Positions 25,905-35,112 of a stretch of 64,000 nt of DNA are shown here, one piece after another. Within the stretch, counting starts at the first letter, position 1. Every line of letters begins with the position of its first letter. Source of the stretch: Chitinophagaceae bacterium (GTDB lineage Bacteria > Bacteroidota > Bacteroidia > Chitinophagales > Chitinophagaceae); contig JAIEMP010000010.1 of the NCBI GenBank assembly GCA_019752045.1, positions 186,001 through 250,000 on the forward strand, written 5' to 3'. The notes under the pieces were generated by a model that searched no databases, was not told the origin of the DNA, and was given only the letters and a program-made list of their open reading frames with translations. A program made the position numbers and the translations under genes.

Positions 25905-26600
25905 TTATCTGGCTGCAGATGCAGGAGCTCCATAATACATCCGGTCAATTTCCTGCACAATGGATTCTATCTGTCTGTCCAGTTTATCTTCTTTGGGATT
26001 CCATTGCTGCTTTAAACTGCTGCCAACAACAAACATGAGTGTTTGATAAAAACCGGCAGTAAAACCGCCTTTCATTTCTTTGATGATCTCGAAACAGTTG
26101 TTACCTGTTTGCCGGTTGATGAGTTTCATGAGCACTTTGCCCTGATAAATGGAGAGATCGGTTACTTTATCTGTAAACGCAGAACGCAATTCTTTTTCTC
26201 TGGACTTGATGTATTTTTTCCGCTCGTTTTTTCCTGAAATTTTTTCAAGATGTTTGTTTACATCTACCATTACCACACCTGCAGATCTTGCATATGGATA
26301 AGTCACATAAACAGCATTGCGTAATCTCGTCCATGCTGCCCAGTATTTAGCAGCATCTTTCGGATCGCCACCCCATATCAACACTTCATTCAATTCTTTA
26401 CCGCCAACAACTTCGCCTTCTATAATCATAGCTTTTACAAAAACGGTATCGTTGGGGCCGTATGCAGGTTTGATGATTTTTACTGGTGCAGCAGAATCAG
26501 GATGAGGTGGTAATGACTGCTGGGCATATAGTTCTGACAAACAGGGCAACAGAATAAATGCAAACAACAGAAAGAAATATGTGCTTTTCGAACAGTTCAT
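25905..26600 (-). CDS. DUF4294 exported protein
   Basis: The protein has 231 residues. A signal peptide (about 1-26, cleavage after LYAQ) leads a helical protein with an YVTYPYARSAG segment, a Lys/Arg-rich stretch (GKNERKKYIKSREKEL), then DLSIYQGKVLMKLINRQTGNNC. This is the DUF4294 pattern known from Bacteroidota; its function is unknown. It sits 102 bases downstream of ccmF and 45 bases upstream of bshB1. Confidence 0.88.
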   Translation of the reverse strand: MNCSKSTYFFLLFAFILLPCLSELYAQQSLPPHPDSAAPVKIIKPAYGPNDTVFVKAMIIEGEVVGGKELNEVLIWGGDPKDAAKYWAAWTRLRNAVYVTYPYARSAGVVMVDVNKHLEKISGKNERKKYIKSREKELRSAFTDKVTDLSIYQGKVLMKLINRQTGNNCFEIIKEMKGGFTAGFYQTLMFVVGSSLKQQWNPKEDKLDRQIESIVQEIDRMYYGAPASAAR

Positions 26601-26702
26601 TGATGCTGTAAATTAATCATTCTCCAGTCTTAATACAACAGACAGGATGAAAGTAACCAACGCTGCCTTGTGAAGATTTTCTTAATGTTTACAACATTGC
26701 CC

Positions 26703-29171
26703 TTAAACTGCCTTTAATGCCGATTTTCTGTTCTTGAGAATATGATTTACCGATGCCAGTATAAAACCAATAGTTACAAGAAGAATTCCCAGCCACAATA
26801 CATTAATAGCAGGAAACTGGTAGGCTTTGAGTGTTACATACTGTAAAATACTGTTGCTTTCTTTTACACCCAGTTTTATACCATCTGCTTCTGCACCTGT
26901 AAACGCAAGGACAAGACTTTGGGATAAAACCGTATCTGCAACAGGCTGCACATTGTTACCGCTGAGAATCAATAAAGGCTCGGCACTGTATTTACTGCTG
27001 TCTTTTGCATACACCGTAATGCTGGCAGCAAAAACTGAATCGGTTGGATTTGATGGAATATTTTTTCTGGTAATCTCTCTTCCTAATTTATCCAACACAA
27101 AAAATCCCTGACTGTAGAATACAGTATCACCCGGCTTGATCTTATGTTCTTTAAACGTAGCAGTATCTTTATTTTTTGCAGGATTGGGTAATGAAGTAAT
27201 GTAAGTAAATACATCTTTATGAATATAATGCTTACTGTCGGGATTAGCCATCAACTCCTGATTACCTTTGTAGTTTACAAATGCATCGGGGTATAAAGTA
27301 AAACCTTCAGTTGAATTCTTGTATTGAAAATGAATTTTGAAATATTGTTTGGGATCGGATGGATGTGCTGAATCGCCCAGATAGGTAACCATGTATTTAC
27401 CCATATCTGTTGCAACACCTTTCACCAGCGTTAAGTTTTCTGCAGGTTTTTCTTTGCTTTTTTCACCAAAGGGGACCATGATGCCACTGGTGTTCCAGCT
27501 CAGCACTTCTTTCTTTGATGATGAAATTAAAATACCCAGCAGCGTTAATCCAAATCCAAGATGTGCAATAGAAGCACCTGCTTTAATCATCTTGCCTTTG
27601 ATACCGGTAACAATGTACATACCGTTGGCAATGGTTGCATAGACAGCAGCAAAAATGCCCATATGTATGGCTGCTAAATATCCAATGCCATATTTCGTGT
27701 AGTTAATGTTACCGAAAATGCTGATGCTTAACGCAACGGCCAATGCAAGCACTGTGGGCAACCAGATTGTTTTTAAGAATACGGAGCGGCTGGTTTGTTT
27801 ATATTTTAAATATTGTGTAATGGCTGTAAGCATTGCAATTACAAACGAAAATAAAATCAGCACTTTGTTGTATGAGTATTCAATATCCTCCGCAGGTGCA
27901 TATTTTGTTCCAAACAGTTTATTAATAACCGGCAAAGATGTTTTGCCGATGATGAACAAGGCAGAAATGAAAAACAATAACGAACCTACAAACAGCCAAA
28001 ACTCTCTTGAGCTGATGGCTTCTTCTTTTACAATAGTGGGAATCTGCTTATAACGGATACCAAACAATACAAGTGATGGAACAACAAAAGCCATCAAAAA
28101 TAAAAACAGTTGTGTGTTCATTCCAAGATCAGTAAAGGCATGTACACTGGTATCTCCGAGAATTCCGCTGCGTGTTAAAAAAGTAGAATATACAATTAAG
28201 AGAAACTGCAGAATGAAAAATAAAAAAGTAGCTCTTAACGAATGCCCTGTATGTTTATAAGCAATCATTGTATGAATACCGCAAACAGCAACCAGCCATG
28301 GAACAAGCGAAGCATTTTCTACAGGATCCCATGCCCAGTAACCGCCAAAAGTTAAACTTTCATACGCCCATGCAGCACCCATCATAATACCCAACCCCAG
28401 AATACCAGCGCTGAACAAAGCCCAGGGACGTGCAGGAAGAATCCATCCGCCATAATTTTTTTTCCATAATCCCCCTATAGCAAATGCAAAAGGTACAATG
28501 GTACTTGCAAACCCTAGAAACAATACCGGCGGGTGAATCGTCATCCAGTAATTTTGAAGCAAAGGATTTAATCCGTTGCCATCACGAATAAAACTAAGAT
28601 AGTCGGCTCTTAAACTGCCATCAGGATTAAACCCAATAGGAAACTGCTCCGGGCTCAGCATTCCTTCATTTCGCATTAATACAAACGGACTGCTTCCTAA
28701 TTTAAAATCGAAAAAGTAAATACCAATCACCATTGTAGCCAGTGCAAATTGTGCAAAGCTGATGGTTGTCATTACAGGAGCTTCCCACTCTTTTTCACGC
28801 CATATAATGATGCCGCCCAACACACAATGCCAGAAACTCCAGAGCAGAAAACTTCCTTCCTGTCCTTCCCAGAAACAGGCAAGTATGTATTGCATGGGCA
28901 ATTCATAGTTGCTGTGCTGCCATGCATATTTATATTCGAACTGATGATTGGAAATGATGATGTAGAGCGTTATAAAAATACCTGCAATAGAAACAATTTC
29001 TGCAAGGAAAGCAGCCCGTGCAATACGTTTCCAGTTTTGCTGTTCTGCAAACACTTTCAATTGCATGGCTTTGTAGTAAGCTAATGTGGCAAGTAAAGAA
29101 GAAACAAAAGATAAAATGGCAAGAAAAGTTCCTGTTTGTCCCGGTAGTAATTGCTCACCTGTAAATGGCAT
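26703..29171 (-). CDS. ccmF: Cytochrome c maturation heme lyase subunit CcmF
   Basis: CcmF attaches heme to apocytochrome c in the periplasm. The protein has 822 residues and about 15 membrane helices, with the WWD-type signature GGYWAWDPVEN near residue 278 (heme handling). Conserved periplasmic HP and histidine segments (e.g. WMTIHPPVLFLGFA) are present. A periplasmic beta-rich domain (about 560-770) precedes the last helix. It follows ccmE by 84 bases on the same strand; CcmA, B, C and H are not here. The ATG at 29169-29171 gives a sensible N-terminus. Confidence 0.93.
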   Translation of the reverse strand: MPFTGEQLLPGQTGTFLAILSFVSSLLATLAYYKAMQLKVFAEQQNWKRIARAAFLAEIVSIAGIFITLYIIISNHQFEYKYAWQHSNYELPMQYILACFWEGQEGSFLLWSFWHCVLGGIIIWREKEWEAPVMTTISFAQFALATMVIGIYFFDFKLGSSPFVLMRNEGMLSPEQFPIGFNPDGSLRADYLSFIRDGNGLNPLLQNYWMTIHPPVLFLGFASTIVPFAFAIGGLWKKNYGGWILPARPWALFSAGILGLGIMMGAAWAYESLTFGGYWAWDPVENASLVPWLVAVCGIHTMIAYKHTGHSLRATFLFFILQFLLIVYSTFLTRSGILGDTSVHAFTDLGMNTQLFLFLMAFVVPSLVLFGIRYKQIPTIVKEEAISSREFWLFVGSLLFFISALFIIGKTSLPVINKLFGTKYAPAEDIEYSYNKVLILFSFVIAMLTAITQYLKYKQTSRSVFLKTIWLPTVLALAVALSISIFGNINYTKYGIGYLAAIHMGIFAAVYATIANGMYIVTGIKGKMIKAGASIAHLGFGLTLLGILISSSKKEVLSWNTSGIMVPFGEKSKEKPAENLTLVKGVATDMGKYMVTYLGDSAHPSDPKQYFKIHFQYKNSTEGFTLYPDAFVNYKGNQELMANPDSKHYIHKDVFTYITSLPNPAKNKDTATFKEHKIKPGDTVFYSQGFFVLDKLGREITRKNIPSNPTDSVFAASITVYAKDSSKYSAEPLLILSGNNVQPVADTVLSQSLVLAFTGAEADGIKLGVKESNSILQYVTLKAYQFPAINVLWLGILLVTIGFILASVNHILKNRKSALKAV

Positions 29172-29255
29172 AAACGTAAATTATTCTGTAAGTTTTATGT
29201 AATGCAAAACGATTGACTGATTGTACAAACAGGAAATACATCCGTTTGGTTCATC

Positions 29256-29663
29256 TTATTTTGCTGTACTGCTGATTTTGGCTTTCTCGTCGGTGTATTT
29301 GCTGGGGCATTTGATAAGGATATCATCACAAACAAAAGCACTGTCCTGCATTTTACCTTTTAACACCATCCGCTCACTGCGTTCCATATCGGTTGGTGGT
29401 TTACCTTTCATATACACCACCTTTGATGTGCCGCCTAATGAATCCTTGATGTGAAAACTGAGATAGTTTGGATTTTTCAGCGCATCATATTCAATGGTCT
29501 TACCATTCGCTGTATCTAATTTGGCAATCAGGTGAATAAACTTTCCCGGTTTTGCTTTTGCAGAGTTAATGGTATCGTACGTAGACAGATCGCCCATTGT
29601 GCTGATCAAAAGGCCGATAGCAACTGCAATTAAAACCAGAAACAGGATATGTGTAGGCTTCAT
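29256..29663 (-). CDS. ccmE: Heme chaperone CcmE (CxxxY type)
   Basis: CcmE carries heme covalently from CcmC to CcmF in the periplasm. The protein has 135 residues from the ATG at 29661-29663; a TTG extension to 29690 is unneeded. One N-terminal signal anchor (about residues 5-22) is followed by the small OB-fold barrel. Instead of the HxxxY of proteobacteria, the heme-binding site is C119-P-S-K-Y123. A CxxxY form is known from other bacteria and archaea. The gene begins the ccmE-ccmF operon. Confidence 0.88.
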   Translation of the reverse strand: MKPTHILFLVLIAVAIGLLISTMGDLSTYDTINSAKAKPGKFIHLIAKLDTANGKTIEYDALKNPNYLSFHIKDSLGGTSKVVYMKGKPPTDMERSERMVLKGKMQDSAFVCDDILIKCPSKYTDEKAKISSTAK

Positions 29664-29852
29664 CTTTCTCCTCTTTTTTGTGCAGCGCAAAGTTAGCCAT
29701 AAAACAAGTCGGTTTGTTTCCGTTTAAAGAAAAAATGAAGCAGTATTGTCTTAACTGTTGGTTAAAATACGAATCAGCAAACCGGTTTCATCTATTTGCA
29801 GCCATTGTGCAAAACTTCCCGTGCAACTGTTTAATCATGTTCAACAGTCTGT

Positions 29853-29860
29853 TAACTTTG
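29853..29860 (+). promoter_or_regulatory. -7 box upstream of the ureohydrolase
   Basis: TAACTTTG matches TAnnTTTG exactly and lies 24 bases before the ATG at 29885, inside the 221-base divergent gap shared with ccmE. A -33 TTTG is not convincing. Confidence 0.5.
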
Positions 29861-29884
29861 CAAAGTTTTGTAAAATAATTCAAC

Positions 29885-30940
29885 ATGATCGATTTGTCAG
29901 GGTTCGACCACAATGATGCAGCTAACCCCAATAACAACATTTTCGGACTTCCTTTTTCAGAAGAAGATGCAGACCTGGTAATACTTCCTGTACCGTGGGA
30001 AGTAACAGTGAGCTACAAAGCAGGCACAGCCCGTGCACCGGAGCATATTTTCAGAGCAAGTTTACAGGTAGAGCTGTTTGATAATGATACCAACGATATC
30101 TGGCGAAGAGGCATTTACATGCGCAGCATGGATCGCAAAATACTTTTAAAGAGCGATTATCTCCGCAAAGAAGCTGAACTCTACATCAACTATATTGCTC
30201 AGGATGAAAATGTAAACGATAACAAGTTTATGTGCAAAACACTCAAAGAAGTAAATGAAGGAAGTGTGTTCATGAACAATTGGGTGTACGAACAAACCAG
30301 TGAATTACTGAACCGTGGAAAACTGGTGGGGCTCTTAGGTGGTGATCACAGCACACCGCTCGGTTTTTTTAAAGCAATCGGCGAAAAGCACGGCAGCTTC
30401 GGGATACTGCAGATAGATGCGCATTTTGATTTGCGTGAATCTTATGAAGGATTTAAATATTCGCATGCATCTGTGATGTACAATGCCCTGAAAGAAATTC
30501 CTCAACTGGATAAACTGGTACAGGTAGGCATCAGAGATTATGGAGATAACGAATGGAAAATTGTTTGCGACAGTGAGTTCAAGGTGATTTCTTATTTCGA
30601 CCGTGAGTTGAAGGACCGCATGTATGAGGGACAGTCATGGAAAGAAATTGCAGAAGAAATTGTGAATCATTTACCCGAAAAAGTATACCTGAGTTTTGAT
30701 ATTGATGGATTGGATCCAAAACTCTGCCCCAATACGGGCACACCTGTTATGGGTGGTTTGGAAAGTGAGCAGGTGTTTTATATTCTGCGTAAAATAATTC
30801 AAAGCGGTCGTAAGCTGATTGGTTTTGATCTGAACGAAGTGGGCGTAAGTACAACTGAGTGGGATGAAAATGTTGGGGCAAGAATACTTTATAAATTATG
30901 TAACCTGCTGCTGGCAAGCAATCCAAAAGCAGAAGGTTGA
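29885..30940 (+). CDS. Ureohydrolase (arginase/agmatinase family)
   Basis: The family hydrolyses guanidino groups (arginine, agmatine, formimidoylglutamate, guanidinobutyrate) with two Mn ions. The protein has 351 residues. All metal ligands are present: GGDHS (about residue 152), QIDAHFDLR (about 177) and SFDIDGLDP (about 271). An extra N-terminal part of about 80 residues and a helical insertion (about 80-130) make it longer than E. coli agmatinase. The substrate cannot be assigned from sequence alone; Bacteroidota relatives carry agmatinase or formimidoylglutamase labels. Confidence 0.9.
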   Translation: MIDLSGFDHNDAANPNNNIFGLPFSEEDADLVILPVPWEVTVSYKAGTARAPEHIFRASLQVELFDNDTNDIWRRGIYMRSMDRKILLKSDYLRKEAELYINYIAQDENVNDNKFMCKTLKEVNEGSVFMNNWVYEQTSELLNRGKLVGLLGGDHSTPLGFFKAIGEKHGSFGILQIDAHFDLRESYEGFKYSHASVMYNALKEIPQLDKLVQVGIRDYGDNEWKIVCDSEFKVISYFDRELKDRMYEGQSWKEIAEEIVNHLPEKVYLSFDIDGLDPKLCPNTGTPVMGGLESEQVFYILRKIIQSGRKLIGFDLNEVGVSTTEWDENVGARILYKLCNLLLASNPKAEG

Positions 30941-31006
30941 TCTGCAGATTTATTTTAAACACAAACCCTGTAAACCCGCAGCTTAAGTTTGTATCTTTAA
31001 ATTACT

Positions 31007-31618
31007 ATGTCAGCATATAAAGTCCCCATCTTTTTTGAGCCATTCGAAAAACAAAAAAAAGCAGCAAGGCTTTTGCATTTGCTTGCAGGCTTCTTAATGA
31101 TTGCCAATGCATGGGGCGATTTTAAACAACCCAGTCCCAATTTAATTTTTGTTGTGGTTCAGATTGCAGGTGCTTTGCTTTGCATTGCGTTTGCATTGGC
31201 CGGTAAACGTATGTTTAGCAACCATACATCAGCTAACGGCTTTTTCCGGCTTGCAGAAGCAGCCATACTCTTTTATGCCGCCAGCTATTTTTTTAACATG
31301 AACCTTTCACTCATGGGTATGCTGCAGGTGTTGGGTGCTGCAGGTTTATTGCTGTTGTTTTTTACTGAACGAAAAATTTTCTCTGCCTGTTTTGTGCGTA
31401 TCGAAGACAAAGGAGTTTATACACCCAATAACATGGGCGACCGTTTAATTGAGTGGAAAGACATTGACAATATGCTCATTAAAAATGATTTTGTTTCCAT
31501 CAACACCCGCCAAAATCAGTTTATACAATATGAAACCGGTGCAGTACTGAGCGAACTGCAGATGGATGAAATCAATGCCTTTTGCCGGGAAAAATTTGCC
31601 CAACCCTCCGGTCAGTAA
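31007..31618 (+). CDS. Membrane protein with C-terminal PH-like domain, copy A
   Basis: The protein has 203 residues. Hydrophobic segments (about 22-40, 45-65, 78-95, 97-120) form four helices, then a C-terminal domain (about 125-203) with short beta-strands and a final helix beginning MDEINAF. The order IEWKDI..MLIKNDFVSI is like bacterial PH-like domains. The next gene, 53 bases downstream, has the same architecture. A TATCTTTA box ends seven bases before the ATG. No function is known. Confidence 0.75.
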   Translation: MSAYKVPIFFEPFEKQKKAARLLHLLAGFLMIANAWGDFKQPSPNLIFVVVQIAGALLCIAFALAGKRMFSNHTSANGFFRLAEAAILFYAASYFFNMNLSLMGMLQVLGAAGLLLLFFTERKIFSACFVRIEDKGVYTPNNMGDRLIEWKDIDNMLIKNDFVSINTRQNQFIQYETGAVLSELQMDEINAFCREKFAQPSGQ

Positions 31619-31670
31619 ACAGGTTTATGGATTTTTTTAAAGCCTGCATCTAAGGTTAAAACCTGCTGCT

Positions 31671-32270
31671 ATGGCCACTCCTCTTTCTGTATCAATTGTA
31701 CACCCAGCCTACAGTAATCTGAAAAAATACAGTCCTTTCCTGCATTTTTTTGCCGGCCTTGTGTTTATTGCCGGTGCGGTGTATGAGTTTAAACTCGATA
31801 ACCGCATTACCGCCTTTTGCGAAATTGTAATAGGTCTCGATGTAATTGCACTGGCCTTTATGCGAGGCTTTGCAGAAGAATCATCCAGACTCAATGCATC
31901 TTTCCGAATGATTGAAGTAATTGTTTTTGGTGGTCTTTCCATTCTTGCAATGCTCGATCAGTCGTGGATTACAGCTTCGCTCCTTGCTATTGCAACAGCC
32001 ATGTATTACTACATCTTTTATTGTGAAATGAAACTCATCAATACAGAACGGGTTGCGGTGCATCATCTGGGAGTAACCATTTCTAATTTCCCAAAGGATA
32101 AAGAACTCGATTGGGAACAGATTCAATCGCTGGAAGCCCTGCCTCACAGCATCACCATCCGCACCACGAAAAATAAAACGCACCGTTTTGAGTTTCAAAA
32201 AGCAATTGCTTTCGATGAACTGGAACAAATTCACGAATTTTGCAATCATTATTTGAATACGAGCCGTTAG
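31671..32270 (+). CDS. Membrane protein with C-terminal PH-like domain, copy B
   Basis: The protein has 199 residues. It has the same layout as copy A: a start with a short charged region, four hydrophobic helices (about 20-120), and a C-terminal domain with DWEQIQSLEALPHSITIRT and a final helix FDELEQIHEFC. Identity to copy A looks low but the length, helix placing and EWKDI/DWEQI strand match, so they are old duplicates. The partners may form a heteromer. Confidence 0.74.
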   Translation: MATPLSVSIVHPAYSNLKKYSPFLHFFAGLVFIAGAVYEFKLDNRITAFCEIVIGLDVIALAFMRGFAEESSRLNASFRMIEVIVFGGLSILAMLDQSWITASLLAIATAMYYYIFYCEMKLINTERVAVHHLGVTISNFPKDKELDWEQIQSLEALPHSITIRTTKNKTHRFEFQKAIAFDELEQIHEFCNHYLNTSR

Positions 32271-32334
32271 CTGCAAGTCATTAACCACAAGAAAGTGTTT
32301 AAGCTTGCAGCTCGCAGCTAAAAGCTTGAAGCTA

Positions 32335-33633
32335 ATGATTTCACATTCTCCCTACTTACTTTATTCCGACGGAAACGGAAATATTTTTGAAGATACATCG
32401 CTGTATGCGGTTGGCCGTGCAGGTTGGGATGCTTTCCCTGTATCCGAAGAAGACTGGATCTTACTGCCCGATGGTGGTAATCTGTATGAATTACCCGGTC
32501 GTAAAGCCATTGGTATTGATGTAGAAACAGGTGATATGCGTCTTTGTGATAAAGGTTGGGCGGTAGCTGCCTTTGTTCCGCCGGCACATACCAGTTTATA
32601 TTTTGCCGCATTTGAAAGCGAACCCGATGCAGAAACACTCCCGCTCTTTTGTTATACAGCTGCAGGTTGGCATAACAATGAATTTTATGTTACCGCTGTT
32701 CGTATTGAAGAAGATATTCGCCAGGAATGTAAAGGATATGATGATGAAAAAATTGAAACAGGTGCAGAAGCATTGATCAAAGCCTATCCGCATAACCGTT
32801 TGGTAAAGCATTTAATGGAAAACTGTTGCCAGACGTACAACTGCCCTGCTGCAAGAAATTTTGCCATGAGCCGCTGGGAATGTCCTATCCCCATTTCACC
32901 TGCATGCAATGCCAATTGTATCGGATGTATTTCATTTCAACCGCAGGAAGAAACCATTCAAAGTCCGCAGGATCGTTTAACCTTTAAACCTACAGCCCAA
33001 GAAGTAGTTGAGTTTACCGTACCGCATCTGGAAACAGCGCCCTTCCCCATTGTTTCGTTTGGTCAAGGTTGCGAAGGTGAACCTCTGTTGATGTGGGAAA
33101 CCATGCGTGAAGCCATTATTGAAATGCGTAAGCACACAAAAAAAGGAAGTATCAATATTAATACAAATGGTTCAGATCCTGAGGCTGTAAAAGCATTGTG
33201 CGAAGTTGGTTTAGACAGTATTCGTGTAAGCACCAACAGTGCACGCAAACATATTTACGAAGCATATTATCGCCCCAACAATTATACGTTTGAAGATATT
33301 GTTGAGAGTCTGAAAGTAATGAACAGCTTTGGTGGCTGGACAAGCATCAACTATTTTGTTTTTCCCGGCATGACGGATAGTGTGGAAGAATATGAAGCCT
33401 TACGTAAACTCATTAAAGAAACCGGATTGAAAATGATCCAGTGGCGCAATTTTAATATTGATCCTGACTGGTATCTCGGCAAGCTTGGTGTAACTGAAAC
33501 AGGCGAGATCATGGGAGTAAAACAATTGCAGGAGTTGATACGTGAAGAATTTCCTGATCTGAAGTTTGGATATTTTAATCCGCCGATTGAACGGATTAAA
33601 GGAAATTTTCAGGAAGATTTTGCACATTGGTAA
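32335..33633 (+). CDS. Radical SAM protein of unknown function
   Basis: The protein has 432 residues from the ATG at 32335; an upstream in-frame ATG at 32305 lies in a palindromic leader and is less likely. The N-terminal 170 residues (YLLYSDGNGNIFE...) have a different character and are not part of the radical SAM barrel. The cluster motif is C191-N-A-N-C195-I-G-C198. After it come GQGCEGEPLL and RVSTNSA strands of the barrel. The product is unknown, and no maturation target, peptide or partner gene is visible next to it. It could modify a small molecule or a protein. Confidence 0.82.
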   Translation: MISHSPYLLYSDGNGNIFEDTSLYAVGRAGWDAFPVSEEDWILLPDGGNLYELPGRKAIGIDVETGDMRLCDKGWAVAAFVPPAHTSLYFAAFESEPDAETLPLFCYTAAGWHNNEFYVTAVRIEEDIRQECKGYDDEKIETGAEALIKAYPHNRLVKHLMENCCQTYNCPAARNFAMSRWECPIPISPACNANCIGCISFQPQEETIQSPQDRLTFKPTAQEVVEFTVPHLETAPFPIVSFGQGCEGEPLLMWETMREAIIEMRKHTKKGSININTNGSDPEAVKALCEVGLDSIRVSTNSARKHIYEAYYRPNNYTFEDIVESLKVMNSFGGWTSINYFVFPGMTDSVEEYEALRKLIKETGLKMIQWRNFNIDPDWYLGKLGVTETGEIMGVKQLQELIREEFPDLKFGYFNPPIERIKGNFQEDFAHW

Positions 33634-33672
33634 ACTGATGAGGTTGCATAAAGTTCAGCATGTATGCTTTGC

Positions 33673-33703
33673 GTTCTTTGTGTTGAACTTCGTGTTCTTT
33701 GTG
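33673..33703. repeat. Short direct repeat GTTCTTTGTG
   Basis: The 10-mer occurs at 33673-33682 and 33694-33703 in the gap after the radical SAM gene. Phrases of this type are frequent between Bacteroidota genes. Confidence 0.5.
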
Positions 33704-33756
33704 ATATAAAAATTTACTAACAGTACATTACCAAAGACAGACAGCTTTCATTTACA

Positions 33757-33788
33757 GGGTTGTTCATTTCGTGAGCAACCCTTTTTAA
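33757..33788 (+). terminator. Terminator downstream of the radical SAM gene
   Basis: A 10-bp stem (33757-33766 with 33772-33781, one G-U pair) is followed by T5. It ends 34 bases before the MFS start. Confidence 0.85.
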
Positions 33789-33821
33789 TTCTGATTACAT
33801 TCCGTAAGTTGAGGTCTGTTT

Positions 33822-35003
33822 ATGCCACGTCCCAACTATATTTTACCACTTATTGTTCTATCTCAATTTGCAGGCACATCGTTGTGGTTCAGCGGTAATG
33901 CAATTTTGCCTGAGATCAGTAAAGCATTTCAACTGCAACAAGGTGCGTTGGCTCTGGTAACATCTGCAGTAATGATTGGTTTTATTACCGGCACATTGAT
34001 CTATGCGGTGTTTGCAATAGCCGATCGGTTTAAACCATCAACGGTATTTTTTTTGTCTTCTGTTTTTGCAGCAGTTGCAAACCTCATGATTCTTTTGCCC
34101 CATCAGCAAATCATCAGCTTACTTCTTTCCCGTTTTTTAGTTGGATTTTTTCTCGCTGGTATTTATCCCGTTGGTATGAAGATCGCAGCAGAATGGTATG
34201 AAAAAGGATTGGGCAAAGCACTCGGGTATTTAGTAGGTGCATTGGTGTTGGGCACAGCCTTTCCGCATCTGCTGAAACAATCCGGTTGGAATTATGATTG
34301 GCGTGTTGTGCTGCTGTTGACTTCTTCTTTTGCTCTCACCGGCGGCTTATTGATCTTGTTCTTTATACCACGTGGACCCTTTGCAAAAACCAATCTGCAC
34401 TATTCCTTTTCAGCATTTAAACAAAGTTTTCGTTCAGCAAATTTCCGTTCTGCTTCTTTTGGATACTTTGGCCATATGTGGGAGTTGTATGCATTCTGGG
34501 CATTTGTTCCGGTATTGCTTTCACTCTATGTTAAAAAACAAGATGCTGTGTTAAACATTCCTTTCTGGTCGTTCTCCATTATTGCTGCAGGAGCTGTTGG
34601 TTGTATTGCAGGAGGGTATTTAACCAAATGGTATGGAAGTGCAAAAGTGGCCTTTGCTGCTTTATGTGTTTCGGGTATCTGTTGTGTGCTGGCTTATTTC
34701 AGTTTTAGTTTACCGGCTCCTGTTTTTTTGTTTTTTATGATTATCTGGGGCATTGCTGTAGTAGCCGATTCGCCGCAATTTTCATCCATAGTTGCACAAA
34801 CTGCTGTTGCAGAAAATAAAGGGGCTGCAATAACCATTGTAACCTGCATTGGTTTTTCTGTAACGGTTGTGAGTATTTATCTGCTCAATTTTTTGTTTGA
34901 AGCACAGATGCAATCGTCATTGGTATTATTGATCCTGGCACCGGGTCCTTTGTTTGGTTTGTGGAAGATGTATCCGTTGTTGAAGGAGAAGGCTTTTGAA
35001 TAA
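33822..35003 (+). CDS. Major facilitator superfamily transporter
   Basis: The protein has 393 residues with about 12 hydrophobic segments and is an inner-membrane transporter. It starts right after the terminator with a cytoplasmic PRPNY and a first helix LPLIVLSQFAGTSLWFSGNAILP. A GYLVGALVLGTAFPHLL segment lies in the position of the central loop motif. The substrate is unknown. No regulator lies nearby. Confidence 0.85.
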   Translation: MPRPNYILPLIVLSQFAGTSLWFSGNAILPEISKAFQLQQGALALVTSAVMIGFITGTLIYAVFAIADRFKPSTVFFLSSVFAAVANLMILLPHQQIISLLLSRFLVGFFLAGIYPVGMKIAAEWYEKGLGKALGYLVGALVLGTAFPHLLKQSGWNYDWRVVLLLTSSFALTGGLLILFFIPRGPFAKTNLHYSFSAFKQSFRSANFRSASFGYFGHMWELYAFWAFVPVLLSLYVKKQDAVLNIPFWSFSIIAAGAVGCIAGGYLTKWYGSAKVAFAALCVSGICCVLAYFSFSLPAPVFLFFMIIWGIAVVADSPQFSSIVAQTAVAENKGAAITIVTCIGFSVTVVSIYLLNFLFEAQMQSSLVLLILAPGPLFGLWKMYPLLKEKAFE

Positions 35004-35100
35004 TTATTGCTGATCATCTTTGCCGCAGAGAAATGAGATAAAGAGTTGATCGCAGAGTGATAATTTTCATTTACAATTTACTTGCAAACATACAGGCAGG

Positions 35101-35108
35101 TATATTTG
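35101..35108 (+). promoter_or_regulatory. -7 box four bases before an ATG (leaderless type)
   Basis: TATATTTG is a perfect TAnnTTTG box followed by CCTG and the ATG at 35113. A TTG at 35082-35084 lies 16 bases upstream. Confidence 0.6.
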
Positions 35109-35112
35109 CCTG

